Notes: generated from the sequence alone by a model not told the origin. A stretch of DNA of 64,000 bases from Mesaphorura yosii (GCA_009869945.1 WIXG01000262.1:49683-113682); one strand, 5' to 3'. Counted from the stretch's first letter, positions 47,367 to 61,852 are shown. A program made the numbers and translations.

Positions 47367-50300
47367 TTAATGGTCGCCACGCAGGAGTTCAAACAGTAAA
47401 TTAAAACCTGTCGAGTCTTCAGCTTTGGCTGTCAGCATTTCCTTTCCAACCTGCGCAAGCGAAAAGGACAATGAATTACGAAGATTCCACTACAATTTGC
47501 TTTAATTTGTCTATTGATTGTTTGTTTACCTGACAAATTCGTTGCAGCTCGGGTATTTTGAGTAAAAGTTCTCCAAACTTGGACGGTGATTCTGGACATC
47601 GCGATAGGGCATACGTTTGCAGACATTGCAGCAACCTCTCCTGAGATTCACGCACCTTGTCGCCTTCACGAAGCTCGTCAACCTCTACACACGTAAATTA
47701 TCGGCTAATTTCTAACTGTCAAGTCTCATGCGTTAAGAAACGATTTAGCACAAACTCACCTGAGGACATGAGGATGATAACTTTCAGCGCTGCGTACTCA
47801 ACCGTGTCAAGCCGAAGCCTCCTCAAATTGTCGGCAAAATGAATCATTCTTGTTATGCACTGATTTCCGTGCGCCTCGCCCTCCTTCAGAGTGAGTCGTT
47901 CATTGATTCTGATGTGTCCCTGTGGCATTGGGATCGACCGGTAACAACACGAGAATAGCAGGAGCTCACACCACGAGTTGAGCAGCAGTTTCGTCTGGTC
48001 GTCAACCTGCGCAAAAGCAAATAGCAAATTCGCACTCATTAGCAGGCATTCGATTAGTACAGAATCTGATTAGAAGAGAATGTGAGGTCGTACTTGAATA
48101 TTTTTGAATAACGGCAGTGATTTGCACCATTTGACGAGTCTGTACAGCCGGCGATCGGCCGCTGAGCAGAGTTCGGTCAAATAGTCCGCGCACTTGCCAG
48201 GTGTCGGTGGTTTGGGGCTGCCGCTGTGGTCAGAGTCCACGTCGACCTCGGTCGCAGACAAATGCCACAGAGACTCACACTCCACAATCTCTTTGAGAAG
48301 ATGAGGGATTTCCCAGGTGGGTGCAGAATTACTGCTTTGAGGCACGATGGAAGAATCCGAGCACTGCATGTTTCCGGGCGAGGAGGAGGACGGAGGAAGA
48401 GAGTAACTGCACGCGTATGTACTGCGACCACCGCGGGTTCGATCCTCACGAATCGCTAACAGCAAAACGAGATAAGTGAAAATACCTGCGGGTTGAGTTT
48501 CTTTAAGGTCAGATCGAAAAGCTTACCTTCCAGCTTCATTCCAACTCGGAGGCACTTGTCAAATCGGCATGCGGGGCATTTCTTGCGCGTGGCAATTGAG
48601 ACATGGCAAGAAGCACCGCGAAGGCACACGTAATTTTTCCGATTCTGCACGGTTCTCTTGAAGAACCCCTTGCAAGATTCGCAGGAGAAGATTCCGTAAT
48701 GAAATCCCGATATTCGATCACCGCAGATGGGACACGGACTGAAAATTGACAAGGCAAAGCATTTCGCATTTCATTAGTTATCTCATTAGCACTTGTCAAA
48801 CTCAAAGAGAGTTTTAAGTGTGTAAATTAATCGAGTGGAGGTCAGAATTTAAAAGGAATTATATTCCACTCGTTTGACAGTTACGTCAAGTGTTGAAATA
48901 ACGGAAAGGTTCGAACTGCGGAAGGGCACAGCCGAAGACGACAATAGCAAATAGCAACGGGAGCAGCAAAGTTTAAGGCCATTCGTATTTGCATTCTGTG
49001 TTTACCTATTGATTAACTGTTGTCTTGAAATTCCTTGCGTGCTCAAGTTCGATGAAAGTAATACTTCTTGTTGATCCCCATCTGCAAAGAATTCAAGCAA
49101 GGCATTCCATGAAAAATGAGGGCCCATCTGCAATTTAATGAATGAGCAATGCGTAAATGTAAATGAGCTTACCGAAATCGTCCAGATAAGACTTGTTCAC
49201 AACCCGATTCTGATTGTGGGGGAGCTGAGGCGAGTTGGACGGGGAAGGCGGTGTCGTGTTGTTCGAAGAAGAAGAGAAGCTTCGTTGTGAAGCGTCCGAG
49301 TTATGGCGAGAGAGATTTGAGGAGGGAGTTGACCAGCCACCGAGTGCGGAGTCTGGCGATGGTGGAATTCTCGGGAAAGTTAAATTCATCGGTGGTGGAT
49401 TTTGGAGAGACGCGGCCGAAGCTCCTGACGCAGTCGATGTTGCTCCCGTCCCTCCCGCACTGCAACTATTGTTGTTATTACTGTTCGGCGCATTTGACAC
49501 ATGAATGTGGTGTGTGAGGAGAGTCCCGTTATTGTTGCTAGACACACTTTGGTGTTGGTTGGCATTGTTGACATTTGTAATATTGTTGTTATTACAATTA
49601 GCACTATTAGAAGAAGTACACGCACTCAACGCCGTCGTGATCGAACAACCGCCAAATATAACGTTGCCGCCACCACCGTTGTTGGAATTGATGCCGGGGC
49701 TGTTGGCATTCATTCGCAGCGAAGGGTGGTTGGGCGGGAGAGTCTTCGGAAGCTGAGGTGGGACTGACGAAGGCGATGGCACAGACTGACCGCTCGAACA
49801 ACTGTCACTTCCGTTGTTATTTGCACTGGCGTTCGGCTGCAGCTGACCTGACGCAGCACTCGGTGAGAGAGGCGATAATTTGACCTCCCCGCTTTCTTTA
49901 CCGCACGCCATTTCGTTGTCGTCGTCGGCAGGAATTTGAATAGTTAAATTTCCTGGCGTGTCAGAAGGAAGCCCGCCAGACGCCGGGTCGGATTTGATGC
50001 ACAGAGACGACGGTTGCTGCTGCAAATTAAATGGATTTTTCGGCGATTCCTGTTTGAACACTTCACTTAAGCTTGCAGGCGTTGAAACTTCGTCCGTTAT
50101 CGTTGCATCGGAGCTGTCTTTGCAGTTTAGAGAGTCCTGTTCCTCGAGCTCCGACATGGCAGTGGGGCTCACGCTCATTGGGGACACGACGCCATTGCTG
50201 TAGGTGTCACCACTGTTTCCGTGCACAGTGCACTGAGAATTTGTCATTGTGTTATCACTGGTGTTGCTATTGTTGGAGCCTGGACACGAACAACTGCTGC

Positions 50301-50746
50301 GTCTGGACTGGCCGGGAGATGCAGGAAAGAACCCGGACTCTCCGGACGCAGAGGGAAATGGCTTCGGAGATGAAAACTCAACGTCTTCGATCGTATCAGC
50401 GATTTTGCACTTTTGCTCGTCCTGAAATTGGGACAACAAATTTCAATTGCGGCACACAAAAAGGCGGTAGTGTAAAGTCCGTATGAACACTCACGTCGCT
50501 GTGTTCGTTGTCGGATAATTCCCCATCCCACGACATGGGCCGTGGCGGATCCTGGCGTCCATTGCTGTCCGTACCGCGATGCCTGAAGATGACTTGGCCC
50601 TCCTGCTCGGGTTTGCCTTCCAGCATCATGTTTGCAGTTCGGCTTGAAATTGTTTGGTGCAGCTTCGAACAGAGCGTGGACAAGCCGTTCTCTGATGAGA
50701 TCCTCTCGATCTCGGCGTCGCACTCGGCCTCGATGCGTTCGTCCAT
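47367..50746 (-). CDS. Hr39: Nuclear hormone receptor HR39 (FTZ-F1-beta, NR5B1)
   Basis: This is a DNA-binding nuclear receptor of the NR5 group. In insects Hr39 acts in metamorphosis and reproductive-tract development. Eight coding exons in transcript order (50495-50746, 49173-50421, 49006-49081, 48527-48738, 48094-48455, 47760-48006, 47530-47684, 47367-47450) give 878 aa. The N-terminal half is Ser/Asn/Pro-rich and holds the conserved PRPMSW-GELSD motif. The DNA-binding domain (~528-593) starts [14 protein letters not shown] and has the NR5 P-box CESCKGFFK. The FTZ-F1 box follows ([14 protein letters not shown], from ~597). The ligand-binding domain includes [13 protein letters not shown] and [11 protein letters not shown], and the AF-2 helix is [12 protein letters not shown] at the C-terminus. 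RTRGGRST and the [11 protein letters not shown] lead-in identify HR39 rather than FTZ-F1-alpha. The ATG at 50746 is the first in frame, but a splice acceptor-like site near 50818 leaves room for upstream coding exons. Confidence 0.93.
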
Positions 50747-53700
50747 CTCTCCGCCGCCGCCAAAATCTCCTTCGTTTGTATTTATTTGAGCGGCTTCTGC
50801 TCTGCTTGGTGTTTTCCTTATCAAAGTCAAAGAAATATTATCAAGTTACAAAAGAATGAATGAAGTTATAGCCTACTGCGGTTGAACTCTCTTCTCAATT
50901 GTCGCGAATTAACTATGCCACCGTCAGCCGGACTGGGCCGTCTAATTTTTAGTACCTACACTGTCGATGTGTTCGTGTTTCTTTGTGTGCAGTGGATGAA
51001 TGGGGTTACTGGATGAGTCACCTCATCAGCATCTTCACGGTATCTGGCCTGGCAATCTCACTTGATTCATCTCGCACAAAAGCAAAAAGGTACTATGCAG
51101 TATTGCAAAAATGACTCGAAATGGTATTGGATACAAAATAATTTGCGAAAAGGCATGCACACAAAATTCAGCTTCGGCTTGTGTTCCTGAATATTTGCGA
51201 GTACTTTTTAAGGCCGTCTGTTTAAGTTGTAAACAAGTCGTAAACCTACTGCTTTGATCCAATTCGCCAACAACAAAGGACACTTGAGACTTCCTTGCCA
51301 ATTCTCAATTGCCATTGATTAGCTTGCGTATTTAATGAGCACATGCATTTTATGTCATTTTAAGATTATCCGCGGTTTAGTTTATTGAGTGGGTCGGGTC
51401 GTGGCATCATTAGCCAAATTGCGTATGCGTAATGTTAATTTGTTCAGGCTAATTGCACTGCATTGCACGGAAAAAGTCCGAGACTCTGAGTCAAAATAAA
51501 AATCGTCATTCGCTCATTCGCAGGTCAGAGATACGAGACGTCCAGACGTCTGATCTTCCATGATGGATGAACGATTGAATCACATGAAAATCGACTTTTG
51601 CGAATGTCAAGGCAAAGCATTGCTTATTGCATCTGCCCAAGTCGAGAGCTCTTTTTTACGACTTGGGTTGTTTACTCGAAAAGAAGACCCCCTGTCTGTG
51701 GAATACGGAATACATAAATGCAATTTTCCAGTACGTAAACTTTAATGGTCGGTCGGTACAAACACGACAAACAGCGAACAGCCACTTGGAGTGCCAGTAT
51801 CTGCCGGTATGTTGTAGTGATACGAATTACGAATACCCTCGTCTGTCGTCTCGATCTCTCATTGTTCATCATTGTCGCATCGCAGTGGAATCATGGCTTG
51901 GCAAGGATCTAATTTTAGATTGGCTTCTGACTTTTCCATGCACACCAGTCAAGTCAACATGCATGCATGGAATCAGCAACCACGCGAGAAAATCGATAAA
52001 ATCGTACGAAATGTCTGCCTGAGAGCGTAGTTAAAATTCACTCATCCGTTCACCTCCCGCCGAATCTGCAACTGCAGCCTGCGTTTGCACGCTCGCTCCC
52101 GATGTTCATTTCACGGTGGCTTAGCTTAGGCTGGGCTGCTTAGCGGCAGATTCTATTGCATCGGCGGCGGGGCCGGCTAGGCTTGGCTGTTACTCGGTTT
52201 TCGCATTCGGGAACGGGAAGGCGTGGGGTTTGAATTACGTTAATCGGTAAAGTTCAAAGATGACATCATCACTAAAGTAATTCAGTCGGGTAGTCTCCGG
52301 GAGAGGAAACACGAAACGACGCACATGAACCTGAAGCGACAACAACGCTTCCCCGATAAATGACTCAGCTGGAGTTTGAGTGACTTTAAGGAACGAACGG
52401 ATATAATAAAGCTTATAGATTATTGCAATTTGCTGCTTGGTGTTTGACAGATATCAGATTAGGGAATCGGCAAAACGTCGGTCATTTGATCGTGTGGACG
52501 AAGGAGTGGCTATTGCATTAGCATTATGCACTCATTTTATTATTGGTCTTGCTTTCTTTCACCCATGCGACTACGCTCATGCTTGCTCCTTGTGTGAGGC
52601 TGGCATTGACCTTCACCTTTGCACATTGACTTTGACTCTTTGCTCTATCCACTATCAACCATAAAGACATTCACTTTCACTCCGTTTCGGAGGACAAGGG
52701 CAAGGACGCTCCTTATCAACAGCCAACAGCAAGTCGTGACGACACCATAAATGAACCGATCCCAGTCAGTTAGTCCAGTAAACTCACAACACGCAAAAAG
52801 GCCCTACTCAGTTAATCAGTTGTCTACGTGTCTAGCGAGCAGCGAACAGCAGCAACTCAATAATGCTTATGCCATACACAATCCCGGTAGTGGCAAATGA
52901 TAAGGATTGCATTGGTTTATACAGTTGGCATTATTGAGCGTTGAACCACCAATACAGCTGTCATTGTAATTATTCTGGCTATTTTGGAAATATATTAAGT
53001 GGGCGTTATCGTCACAATTCCATGCAAAATTGCGTCACTGCTTCTTACACGTCTGTCCATTTCCATTCATTGTCTAAAAAATCGTAATTAACAGGCTCTT
53101 AGGTAAAAGGACACTCACGGAGGTTAATCAGCTGAGGCAGCGTATCATCCAGTGGATTCATGCACGACCTTTCGAGTTATCAAGGACGAGTGGCGATTAA
53201 GATAAGCGTTTGCACCCATTTCAGCAAATTCACAGACAGCACAACGTGACGATGACCAATGAAAGTGATGTTAAGGCATCCAATAAATCAATAATCACAA
53301 TCACTGGTTTGATTTCATTAACATGTTGGTAGCACACTTGTCAATCGTGCCTACGCTGGCAGATAACACCAACAAAGTCAGTTGATCTATCCAATGTCCA
53401 ACACTGACACTAAGATCCAGATCGTATCTCTGTTGCAAAATTGCATAATCACTTCAATCACTGCCGTCGTAGGTATAGTTGGTTGGTTGCGTGTTCAAAG
53501 CAATGGCAAATGGTACTTGGTATGGCGAAAGATTCACATTGAACTTGAACTTGAACTTGATCACAAATTCATTAGTTTAGCTTCTGAGTTATGCGTGGCT
53601 TGTGACGTGTGGCTGTCAGCTCACAGAATGATCTTGAATAGCACGGCAAGGGCTGGACCGATTCCAAATTCCAATAAATGCACAATTAATTGCAAAAGTC

Positions 53701-56700
53701 ACTTCCAGAAGCGGAGCCTGTGTACAAATGATCAACAAGTACAGAGAGCACTGAGCAGTGTCTACACGGAGTGAGTCGGGTGCTGACTCGGTGGTTTTAC
53801 CTTTGACAAATAGTCACCCTTGTCTTGTACTTTGTGTAATAATAAAAAAAACTCTTTCTTTTTTAATCCTGTGCCCGTGTGCTGTGTCCGTGGCCGTGGT
53901 GGTGGTGAACAAGAGCGAGCGGACGATTATTATAATGTGGACTGGGTATTGTATTGTTTGGTTATGTGTGTATTAAAGGGTAAGGTATGACCGCCAGCCA
54001 GCCAGCAGTCGGATGCACGGATCTGTCTCCTCTACGCGCAGCAACTAAATAACTGCTATTCTCCTGCCTCCTAAGCACTGTTCACTGCTCAGTTCCATTG
54101 GTGATACGATGATGCTCTTGTTCACGGGCTGGCTGGTCGTACACTGCACTGCACTACTGGCGAGGTAGATCCAAAAGACCTTCACCTTGAAAACCTACGG
54201 CTTTGTCGCCGTGCTGCTGTGTACTTGGGCTCCTGATCATGCGAGCGAGTGCACGTACCTCACGGAGGAACGGCTCACATTTTATCCTCTCTGCCCACTG
54301 CATTGTTTGTGGGTCCGAACGCTCTGGACTCAAGGCTGCCGCACTGATCACGTTCGCGTTTCGTCGTGGTACTTGCTTGCTGAGGCTTACGCAATGCCTG
54401 CTTAACCTTTGAACCAGGCAGCCGCTTGATGACCTTGAAATATCGGAAGCAATTCGCATGTCGCATCGCAAGGACGCAGTGACAATCGCGTACGCGTTGC
54501 TTCAATCATGTGATTGCTGTTATCTGTCGCTGTATATAGAATGGATTCAGACGCCGAATCGCACGTCCCCGAATCATACATTTAAAGGTATTTGTGCAAA
54601 CGCACAAATGTATGGACTCTGGACTTGGATTCGCAATCAGACAGGAAAACAGTGCAAATACAGAAAAATGGCATTGAAATGACGAATTGAAATGCAGAAT
54701 TATGAACAAATTTGGCTCGATCAGAGTCCAAGTCCAAAATTATTCAGCTCTTCGGTGTCTGTGGGGGAGATGTTTACGTATTTGCGTAGTAAACTTACTC
54801 ACGCAGAACAATCAAGATGCCCGCAGTCGCGCGTCGTAACATCAAGAAAGATGATGATCTGCGAGTTTTTTCTGTTCAAGCCAAGCTAAGTCAGGCTGCC
54901 AGGCGTCATTGTTCTCTTGCACCAAAACCAAGATTTAATCGCAGGTCGGTCGTATTTTCATTCATTCATTTGCCTTGCCAGAGGTACCAACAACAAGCAA
55001 CAAGAATAACAGCAGAACGCAGTGCGCCAACAGGCAACAAATTCGCACTGCGTTCTCACGAATGGTGAACGACGTTGCCAACTCTTCACAACAATCAGCA
55101 GCCAGGCGAGTTGAACTTGGGATTAAAGGAAGGACGTCGCATCGTCAACAAAACGAAGCGTCGCTTGGGTGAAGGCAGTTCATTCTCAACGCCTCGCCAA
55201 TACACGCAGGCATGCCTGCACGAGGCGAGGCAAGCAAAAGCTCTCAGCATGAGAAAGATGATAATGTAGAATGCAAAGGACGAAGAGGAGGTTGACTGCT
55301 TAATTGAATTGGCGTTTCGGGTTTAGCATTAACAAAGCACACACAGACGCTCGTTTGTCAACCGAATTGTCAAGAATTGATTGCAAGGTCCCTCAGACCG
55401 ATCGCGATCGACGGACGAGACGAGATGTGTGCGAGCTTCATTAAAACGCAAGACGACCCGACCCGTCTTTTGCCGATACCGACGACGCTGTTCGGGCTGA
55501 GAGACACGAGAAAAAGTCAAGTACGTTGGGTCAATGTCCCATTACGCAAAGTAAAAGAACCGGCACACAGCGCACATGTGGCTGTCGCCATCGCTCAGTT
55601 TTGCCAAAAGCTAAAGCTAAACTCGACGCGACCGTCAGCCAGAGAGAAATATGAAATTAATTAATTGGCATTGGCGCATTAATAATATTCGCAGGATGTA
55701 AATTTAAGGCAAAGGGCAGGTCGGTGCTGAGATCTCCGCTTGGCACCGCGCCGGCGACTGTGATGGAAGGTCAACTCAGATTTTATTTCATTCTCGTGCT
55801 GCTTGATTTAATTTTATTGATGATGTCACCGTCGCCGTCGCGTATAAACCTTCTCGTTTCGCTCACTTTCCGTCCTCCGCGTTTTGCGCACTGCAGACTG
55901 CAGTGCAGATGCGTTACATCTTAGCAACAAGATACAAGAAAAAGTTGATGCCAGCCGCTCGCTCACTCATTCATTTCTTTGCGATTGTGATTTTGATCAA
56001 ATTAGCAAAGCCAATAGCCGCCGTGCCGTGCCGGCCAAGTGTGGCTGTGCAGAAATTACATGCTGCATGAATAAATTTGCACCTTTTCCTCCACAACTCG
56101 CATCTCCATGGCAGTGGTCTCACAGTCTGATCATGCACATCAATCCAATTATTACCAAATTACCAGACGCAGACGCTCAGGCTCCAGCTGAGCTGAGGTC
56201 CGACTTGAAATACGCGTTACAAGTTGCTTTGCTTGGTTATTATGTTATTATTTATGCGTTCTTCCTCGCAATGCAAACTGCAAACGCTTCGCTTCGCATT
56301 GGCCACTATTTTGCACGTTCACATTCGGAGATCAATTTTTTGTGCCATCACGTACGAACTCAATACAAGCGTGTGGTTGTTGTGATCTTGTTTTCTTGTC
56401 GGTCTTGGTAGACATGATGGAGCCAGTCGAACCACACCACGCCACGCAAAAGCTCATCTTAGTCTTTGTGTATGCGTCAGTGATCCATCTCGAATTACAA
56501 GTTACACCTGCGCTGCGCTGAACTGAACTTAGAGTTTTGTGCTTGGGCAGAGATAACTGGTCATTTAACCTCAGCACCGGCACGAATTTGGACGAACCTC
56601 CAATCTGTCAAGATCTCCCAGCTCAGCTGCGTCGTCGCAGCTCGCGGGATTCTGTTTCATCAAAATCGCACTGCATCTTGAATCTTTGCATTTGCACGAT

Positions 56701-59700
56701 CGTCCTGACCGTCATGTCTAGCGCATTAAAATACTGAATACTGCGTTTCGGGTCGTTCGAACGAATGAATGAATCTCGGTGCTGCGTACATCAAACAAAT
56801 GCAAATGCAAACTGCGACTGCGACACGACTTGTGCTATGAAATTACAATTTCATTATTATAAAACGGTTGAGGCCAAGAGCAAGAGCCAAGAATCGGACG
56901 GAGAAGAGGCACCTTTTGATTTACACACCTGCAGCTATAAACGAAAATCAAGTTTCTACACTTCACAACACACAGCCCAGCGCAGCGTCGGAAGATGGTC
57001 AGAGTACCAAGTCTTTTGATGCGTGTGAATGTGAATGAAGATGATCCATCGCCAAACCAAGCCAAGCCGTTCCTCTTCTTCCCCCGCCGCCTGAATCGAA
57101 TAAACCGTGCCCGTGCGATGCCCAGCCAGCCATTTTGCACGGGTTGTTGTTACTTACGACTTGATTACGATTCGAAACATAAACAAAACATTCACGTACA
57201 TGTAAATCTGAATTTGAATAGTTTTATTATCTGACTATCATTTATTCATTCATCTTCAAACTGTAATCGACCCTCTTTCTTGACTCGTTGGTGGGTGGCA
57301 CCGTAAAAGCCGTAAAAGTGCCCTAAGTCTAAATTACCATCATCAGCAACGCCAGCCATTTAATAAATGCAAACAAGAAATGAAAATACTACGTCGTAGT
57401 TTCGTGCACGAAGCACGAAACCCGAGACATGATTCATAATCGCCAACTCATTCATCCCGACCGACCAAGCAAAGGCAAAGGTAATTAAACTCTCGTGAAG
57501 CGAAAATTGGCCGGAATTCATTTCGTATGCACTCGGTCCTCTCGTGGTAGACCCGTGCAATTGTGCGAAGATTGCAATGCAACGGGTATGCCACAGCTTC
57601 GTTTCGCGTTTCGCAGCTCGCATTTGTTTACCAACACGCCAAAAACGAGGAAAGGCCGTAATTTGAGTTCACAACTCATTCGCATCCTCGCAGCAATCAG
57701 CAACAACACAACTGCGTCTGCGTAAAATTCGTTGGCCACCACAACGAAACGACACACGAAATTACACGAGTCCTTATCACAAATTAAGTTTGCAAACTGT
57801 AAACCACAAACCGACACGCATTTCGCATTCTCATTTGCCTTGCCTTACGCAGAAACGCATTCACATTTGCGTTCGCGGTTCACACGCTTCTGCTTTTGCT
57901 CGATTTATCTCAACACGTGCAAATGGAAATGCTTTCGTCTTTGCCTTCGACTTAGCGATCTAAACGTCTACATACTTATAAACCTACGCCTAAGCGAACT
58001 CCAGTAACTCTAATTAGGCAGGCTTCGCATTTTAATTTTAGCGGTTGACCTCTGCTTTGTATGCAATTTGTCTGCGACGCCATGCGATGATATTTATAAG
58101 TGAGATGGTGAAGGTTGTTAAGCTTCTGCTTCTGCTGCCGTCTGTTCGCCACCGCCAACAATCTTTGAAGGATCTCACTTCTCACGTTACAGCGATTGCT
58201 ATGAATGCAATAACCTTGTGAAGGTTGTTACCTTCTTCTTCGCCACACTCCACTCAGTGCAGAGTAATCAATATATCGGAGTTTTATTTGGATTAAATCC
58301 AACCACCGCCGCATCGTTACAAAAGATCAGATCAGCCATCAGAAACAGAGTTGGATATAAATTAGTTGCGAAAAGGAAGCTCGAACCTCGAACCGTGTGA
58401 ATTCGTAACCTGCATATGTAAGGTATTTTTAGGGGTTGGCTGAATTGCGTATAGTGCGACATAATTTCACCGTTTGCGCTTGGCAAGAGTTCCGCTGTTC
58501 TGCATGTCTGTCTGTAAATCGAAATCGAGTTATCACATTCACGCTAACTTTAACATGCATCGAAGACGGAATGTGGACGTTCATTAATGAGGTGAATGCT
58601 GAATTTGACTTCGCTTGCTGCCTCCCCAATCGCATGCTCGTTTGTACTGCAGGGCAGAAGACGTGACTTTGTCGCTAGTCGCTACGAATCTCGACGCTCA
58701 ACGAGGCTGAAAGGCGTTACGAAAAGCCAGACACGATAATCACAATCGCACCACTTTCAAGTTCATTTCACTCATACGTGCATTTTGTTTCGTCTGGCAA
58801 CGGACAACGTACCATTCAAATGTGAAGACCGAATCGCCAAGCTGAACGTGTTTCTGGAGATGGCATTCGAAAGCTCGCAGGATTTTTTTGCAAAATTGTC
58901 GTTGATCGATTGTTCGATTTTATTGCATTTATCTATTTATCACTCGTTTTTTAAGTTTTAAGGTTGACGTTGACAAGTCTCCCAATTTAAAGACTTGAAG
59001 ATATGATTATATTTTTTCATTCGCATTGAAGAAGTCGTATTTGAGTTAATCTCTTTAATGGATCCAATCTGGCTTTCGTTAAACAGTGATTTTTATCGTA
59101 AATCACATGATTTCACTAGAAATCTTTTTCGATCCTCTGGAAAAGAAAGCGATTCCCGATTCTGATAGGTTCCAGTCTCCAAACAAATCTCTGTCTTTAT
59201 CTTGATATAAATCGTCTTACTTCATGGGCACAAGAAATCACCACTCGTACACGCCGTGAAAGGCGTAATGACTCATGACAGTTTGAGCGATAAATGATGT
59301 CGTCTCGGCGCATCGAATAAATTGCGCTGTAAAGGTGAGTGCAAACGCTTCCGTTCGTCAAGTGCGCGTACGGCACAAGCACATGAGATGTGGTGCACGA
59401 AAATGAAAGTGGCTCAAAAATTCCTGGCATGTGACAAAAGCAAACTCTTTTTCAGGGTTCGCTGCTCTCCAGATCAAGGTGCTTATATCTGAACTCATTT
59501 ATCGCGGTGGATGGCGAAAAACGAAGCACTCCAACGACTCCAGGATGCGGCGCGGTAAAATGGAGACATTTGCCATTCGCTCGTGGTGAAAGCAGTAACC
59601 AGTCTGGAAACACGAACAGAATAAATAAACACGCAACTCACTCAAATTCGCATGCAAGTAGTGCGAATTTGTTATCAGTGTTGGCATGCAATCATCTTGT

Positions 59701-61840
59701 CTTGTCGTCATATACTTTCTGACACGAATTCATGTATTATGGAATTTGGAAGAAATTATTCCGGGCCTGCCTGCGTCTGAAACCATAAACAAGCTCACTT
59801 TACACTACTGCAGGCACCGGAACACAGCATGATTATAGAACATCACGTTGGTGGCTTCATTTTGGCCACAGAATTGCGAGTGACCACAAACGTGATCGCA
59901 TCATATCGCTGCTGCAGCTGCTGGACGACGTGGACAACCCATAATTGAAATTTCCGCCTGCCGAATCCGGTTCTTGTAGACTTGGAAAGATTTGACTTGG
60001 TTTGGTTCGTGTGGGAAGGCAATTTATTTTGATGTACGAACCGGACAGAAATCTTGGCATGCAGAAATCGTTTTCTCGTTCAGTCAGGTCCAGTCTAAAT
60101 GAAAGCTTGCGCTTGCCTTGACGTGATGGGTTTTCAATTCCATCTAACTCAAGAACTGGCTAAGTTCAAGGCCAGTGTAGTGTCCCGAAATTGTCGACCT
60201 TAGAGCTCAAATTTGCTATTTTTGATCGCGCCTGTTTTGTCTCCGACTTTAAAGCTGCCAATTAGGAGACTTATTATTAGGGCTTAAGCTTTTCTTCGGT
60301 CGAATCCCTTTGAAGTGTATCGCATGCGCGTTGTCTGCGTGAACATAATAAATATATTGCTGTTTGGAACCTGGAGCGCAGTTTTCACTACTTTCAATTC
60401 ATAAACCGCATTCTCCAACAGTTATTAATCGGAAATAGCTCGCACGCAGTGTCAGCTTAGCTTTTGTCTTGTCTTGTGCTTGTGCTGCTCTTCCTTTCAG
60501 AAGTGTGCTTGTGATGAGCTGTGAGTGTGTTTGGTATGGTTTCCTCTTGGCAGGAGTGCGTCAGTCCTCCTGACCTCCTCACACTAAAAATGGACTCTGG
60601 AGGCAGAACTTGTGCGCTTTGTTCGACGTTTTGTTTTGTCCAGGACCGGAAAATTCCCAACAAAAATGACTAATATTTATGACGGCTGAAGAGACCAGCT
60701 ATCCGAGACCACCCAGAGCGATTCGGATGATACATAGCCAAAATAATGGCGATAGAAACGTCAACAGCCATCTTGGGACTGTGCTTACCATTCTGAGCTT
60801 CGGGGACCAGAAAGTCGACGCAAATTGAGTTCTATTCTTGTGGAGCATAAAGCTTTGTCAATTGTTCCTGGATAATCCTTTTGGAACTGTTTCAAGTACC
60901 TTCATAATGAATGAAGATGAAGCGGAGAAGTCAATTAAATTTACACACTCCAACATTCCAGAATGAAACGAAGCAGAAAGATCAAAGCGAGGAGCTTCAG
61001 CGCCTGTCAATTTCAATTACCAGTATACTACACGATCTGACTAGAAACGTTCAAAGAAAAGTCCTTGAATTCACGGTCCATCTCTTGAACCAGTCTTAAT
61101 TACGCGATATCAAGTGGTGTTGACTTCTGCTCCTTTGGTCTTGGGCTATTTCAGGCTGGATGCCGAAAACAAATCTCTCAAACAGACTTCTAGATTTGCT
61201 GCAAAATTTGAATGTATCTAAAGTCCTTCAAGTTTATACCGAAGCACGCACGCCGAGTGGGAGCGCAAGCTAACCAGGACAATTTGGCATAAACTGAGTG
61301 AGTCTCTCGAACCTTCGTCCATGGAGTCCTAAATGACCCATCACGAAATGATTGCTGCTTCTTTACACAATAGCAACCAGTAAACTTAAAGAAAATACGT
61401 TTTTTGTAGTTTTCCACTGCTCCGAATAATTTTGGAGGTGCAAAGTGTTGCATATGCATGCGACGAGCTCCGAGTTTAGAATTATATTTAAATTCCATTT
61501 CGAGTCCAGTCCGGATAGCAAGTCGGAAAGAGTCAAGGAGAAGGGGAGAACGGAAGAAGATGAGCAGGACAGGAAAAGAGAAATCAGCAGAGCCAAAGAG
61601 CAGGGAGCGAGTAGTCCGTAATCAGTCCGTAAAGTCAAAGTCGGATAATTTGGTAATTGAGTCGTGCGTCACGAATTGATTGTCAGAGTTAGTCAAGGAG
61701 TTAAATAAAAGTCCAGTTTGATTCATTATTGCAAATATTCGTCATTGTGATTCGTCAGTCGTAAGTTCGTATCTTTGAGTCCGTTAAGAGTCCAGTTGTT
61801 ATCCTTCGTCCGCGCGCAGTCTCACAGCCAGCATACACTT
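50747..61840. other. 11-kb interval with no supportable gene upstream of Hr39
   Basis: The longest open frame (175 codons at 55884-56411) and others show no domain, conserved motif or consistent splice context. A TTGAAC microsatellite (about 3.7 copies) lies at 53539-53560. The interval is a likely place for Hr39 5' exons and regulatory DNA. I see no RNA gene, transposon ORF or CRISPR-like array. Confidence 0.5.
61480..61810. repeat. AGTC/GTCC-rich stretch of possible LTR origin
   Basis: Short AGTC, AGTCC and GTCCG words recur many times across about 330 bp, with an AATAAA at 61704-61709 in the middle. This composition resembles some retroelement LTRs or their 5' leader. No matching second copy, primer-binding site or polyprotein is present, so the origin is only a suggestion. 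Confidence 0.25.
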
Positions 61841-61844
61841 TTAT

Positions 61845-61852
61845 TATAAAAG
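61845..61852 (+). promoter_or_regulatory. TATA-box-like element
   Basis: TATAAAAG lies about 490 bp upstream of the candidate start codon at 62338. It is a good match to the eukaryotic core element, but one octamer is weak evidence by itself. Confidence 0.25.

Noticed and set aside
55884-56411. 175-codon open frame, the longest in the gene-free span
   Set aside because: No domain, biased composition, signal or splice context; its residues look like translated non-coding DNA.
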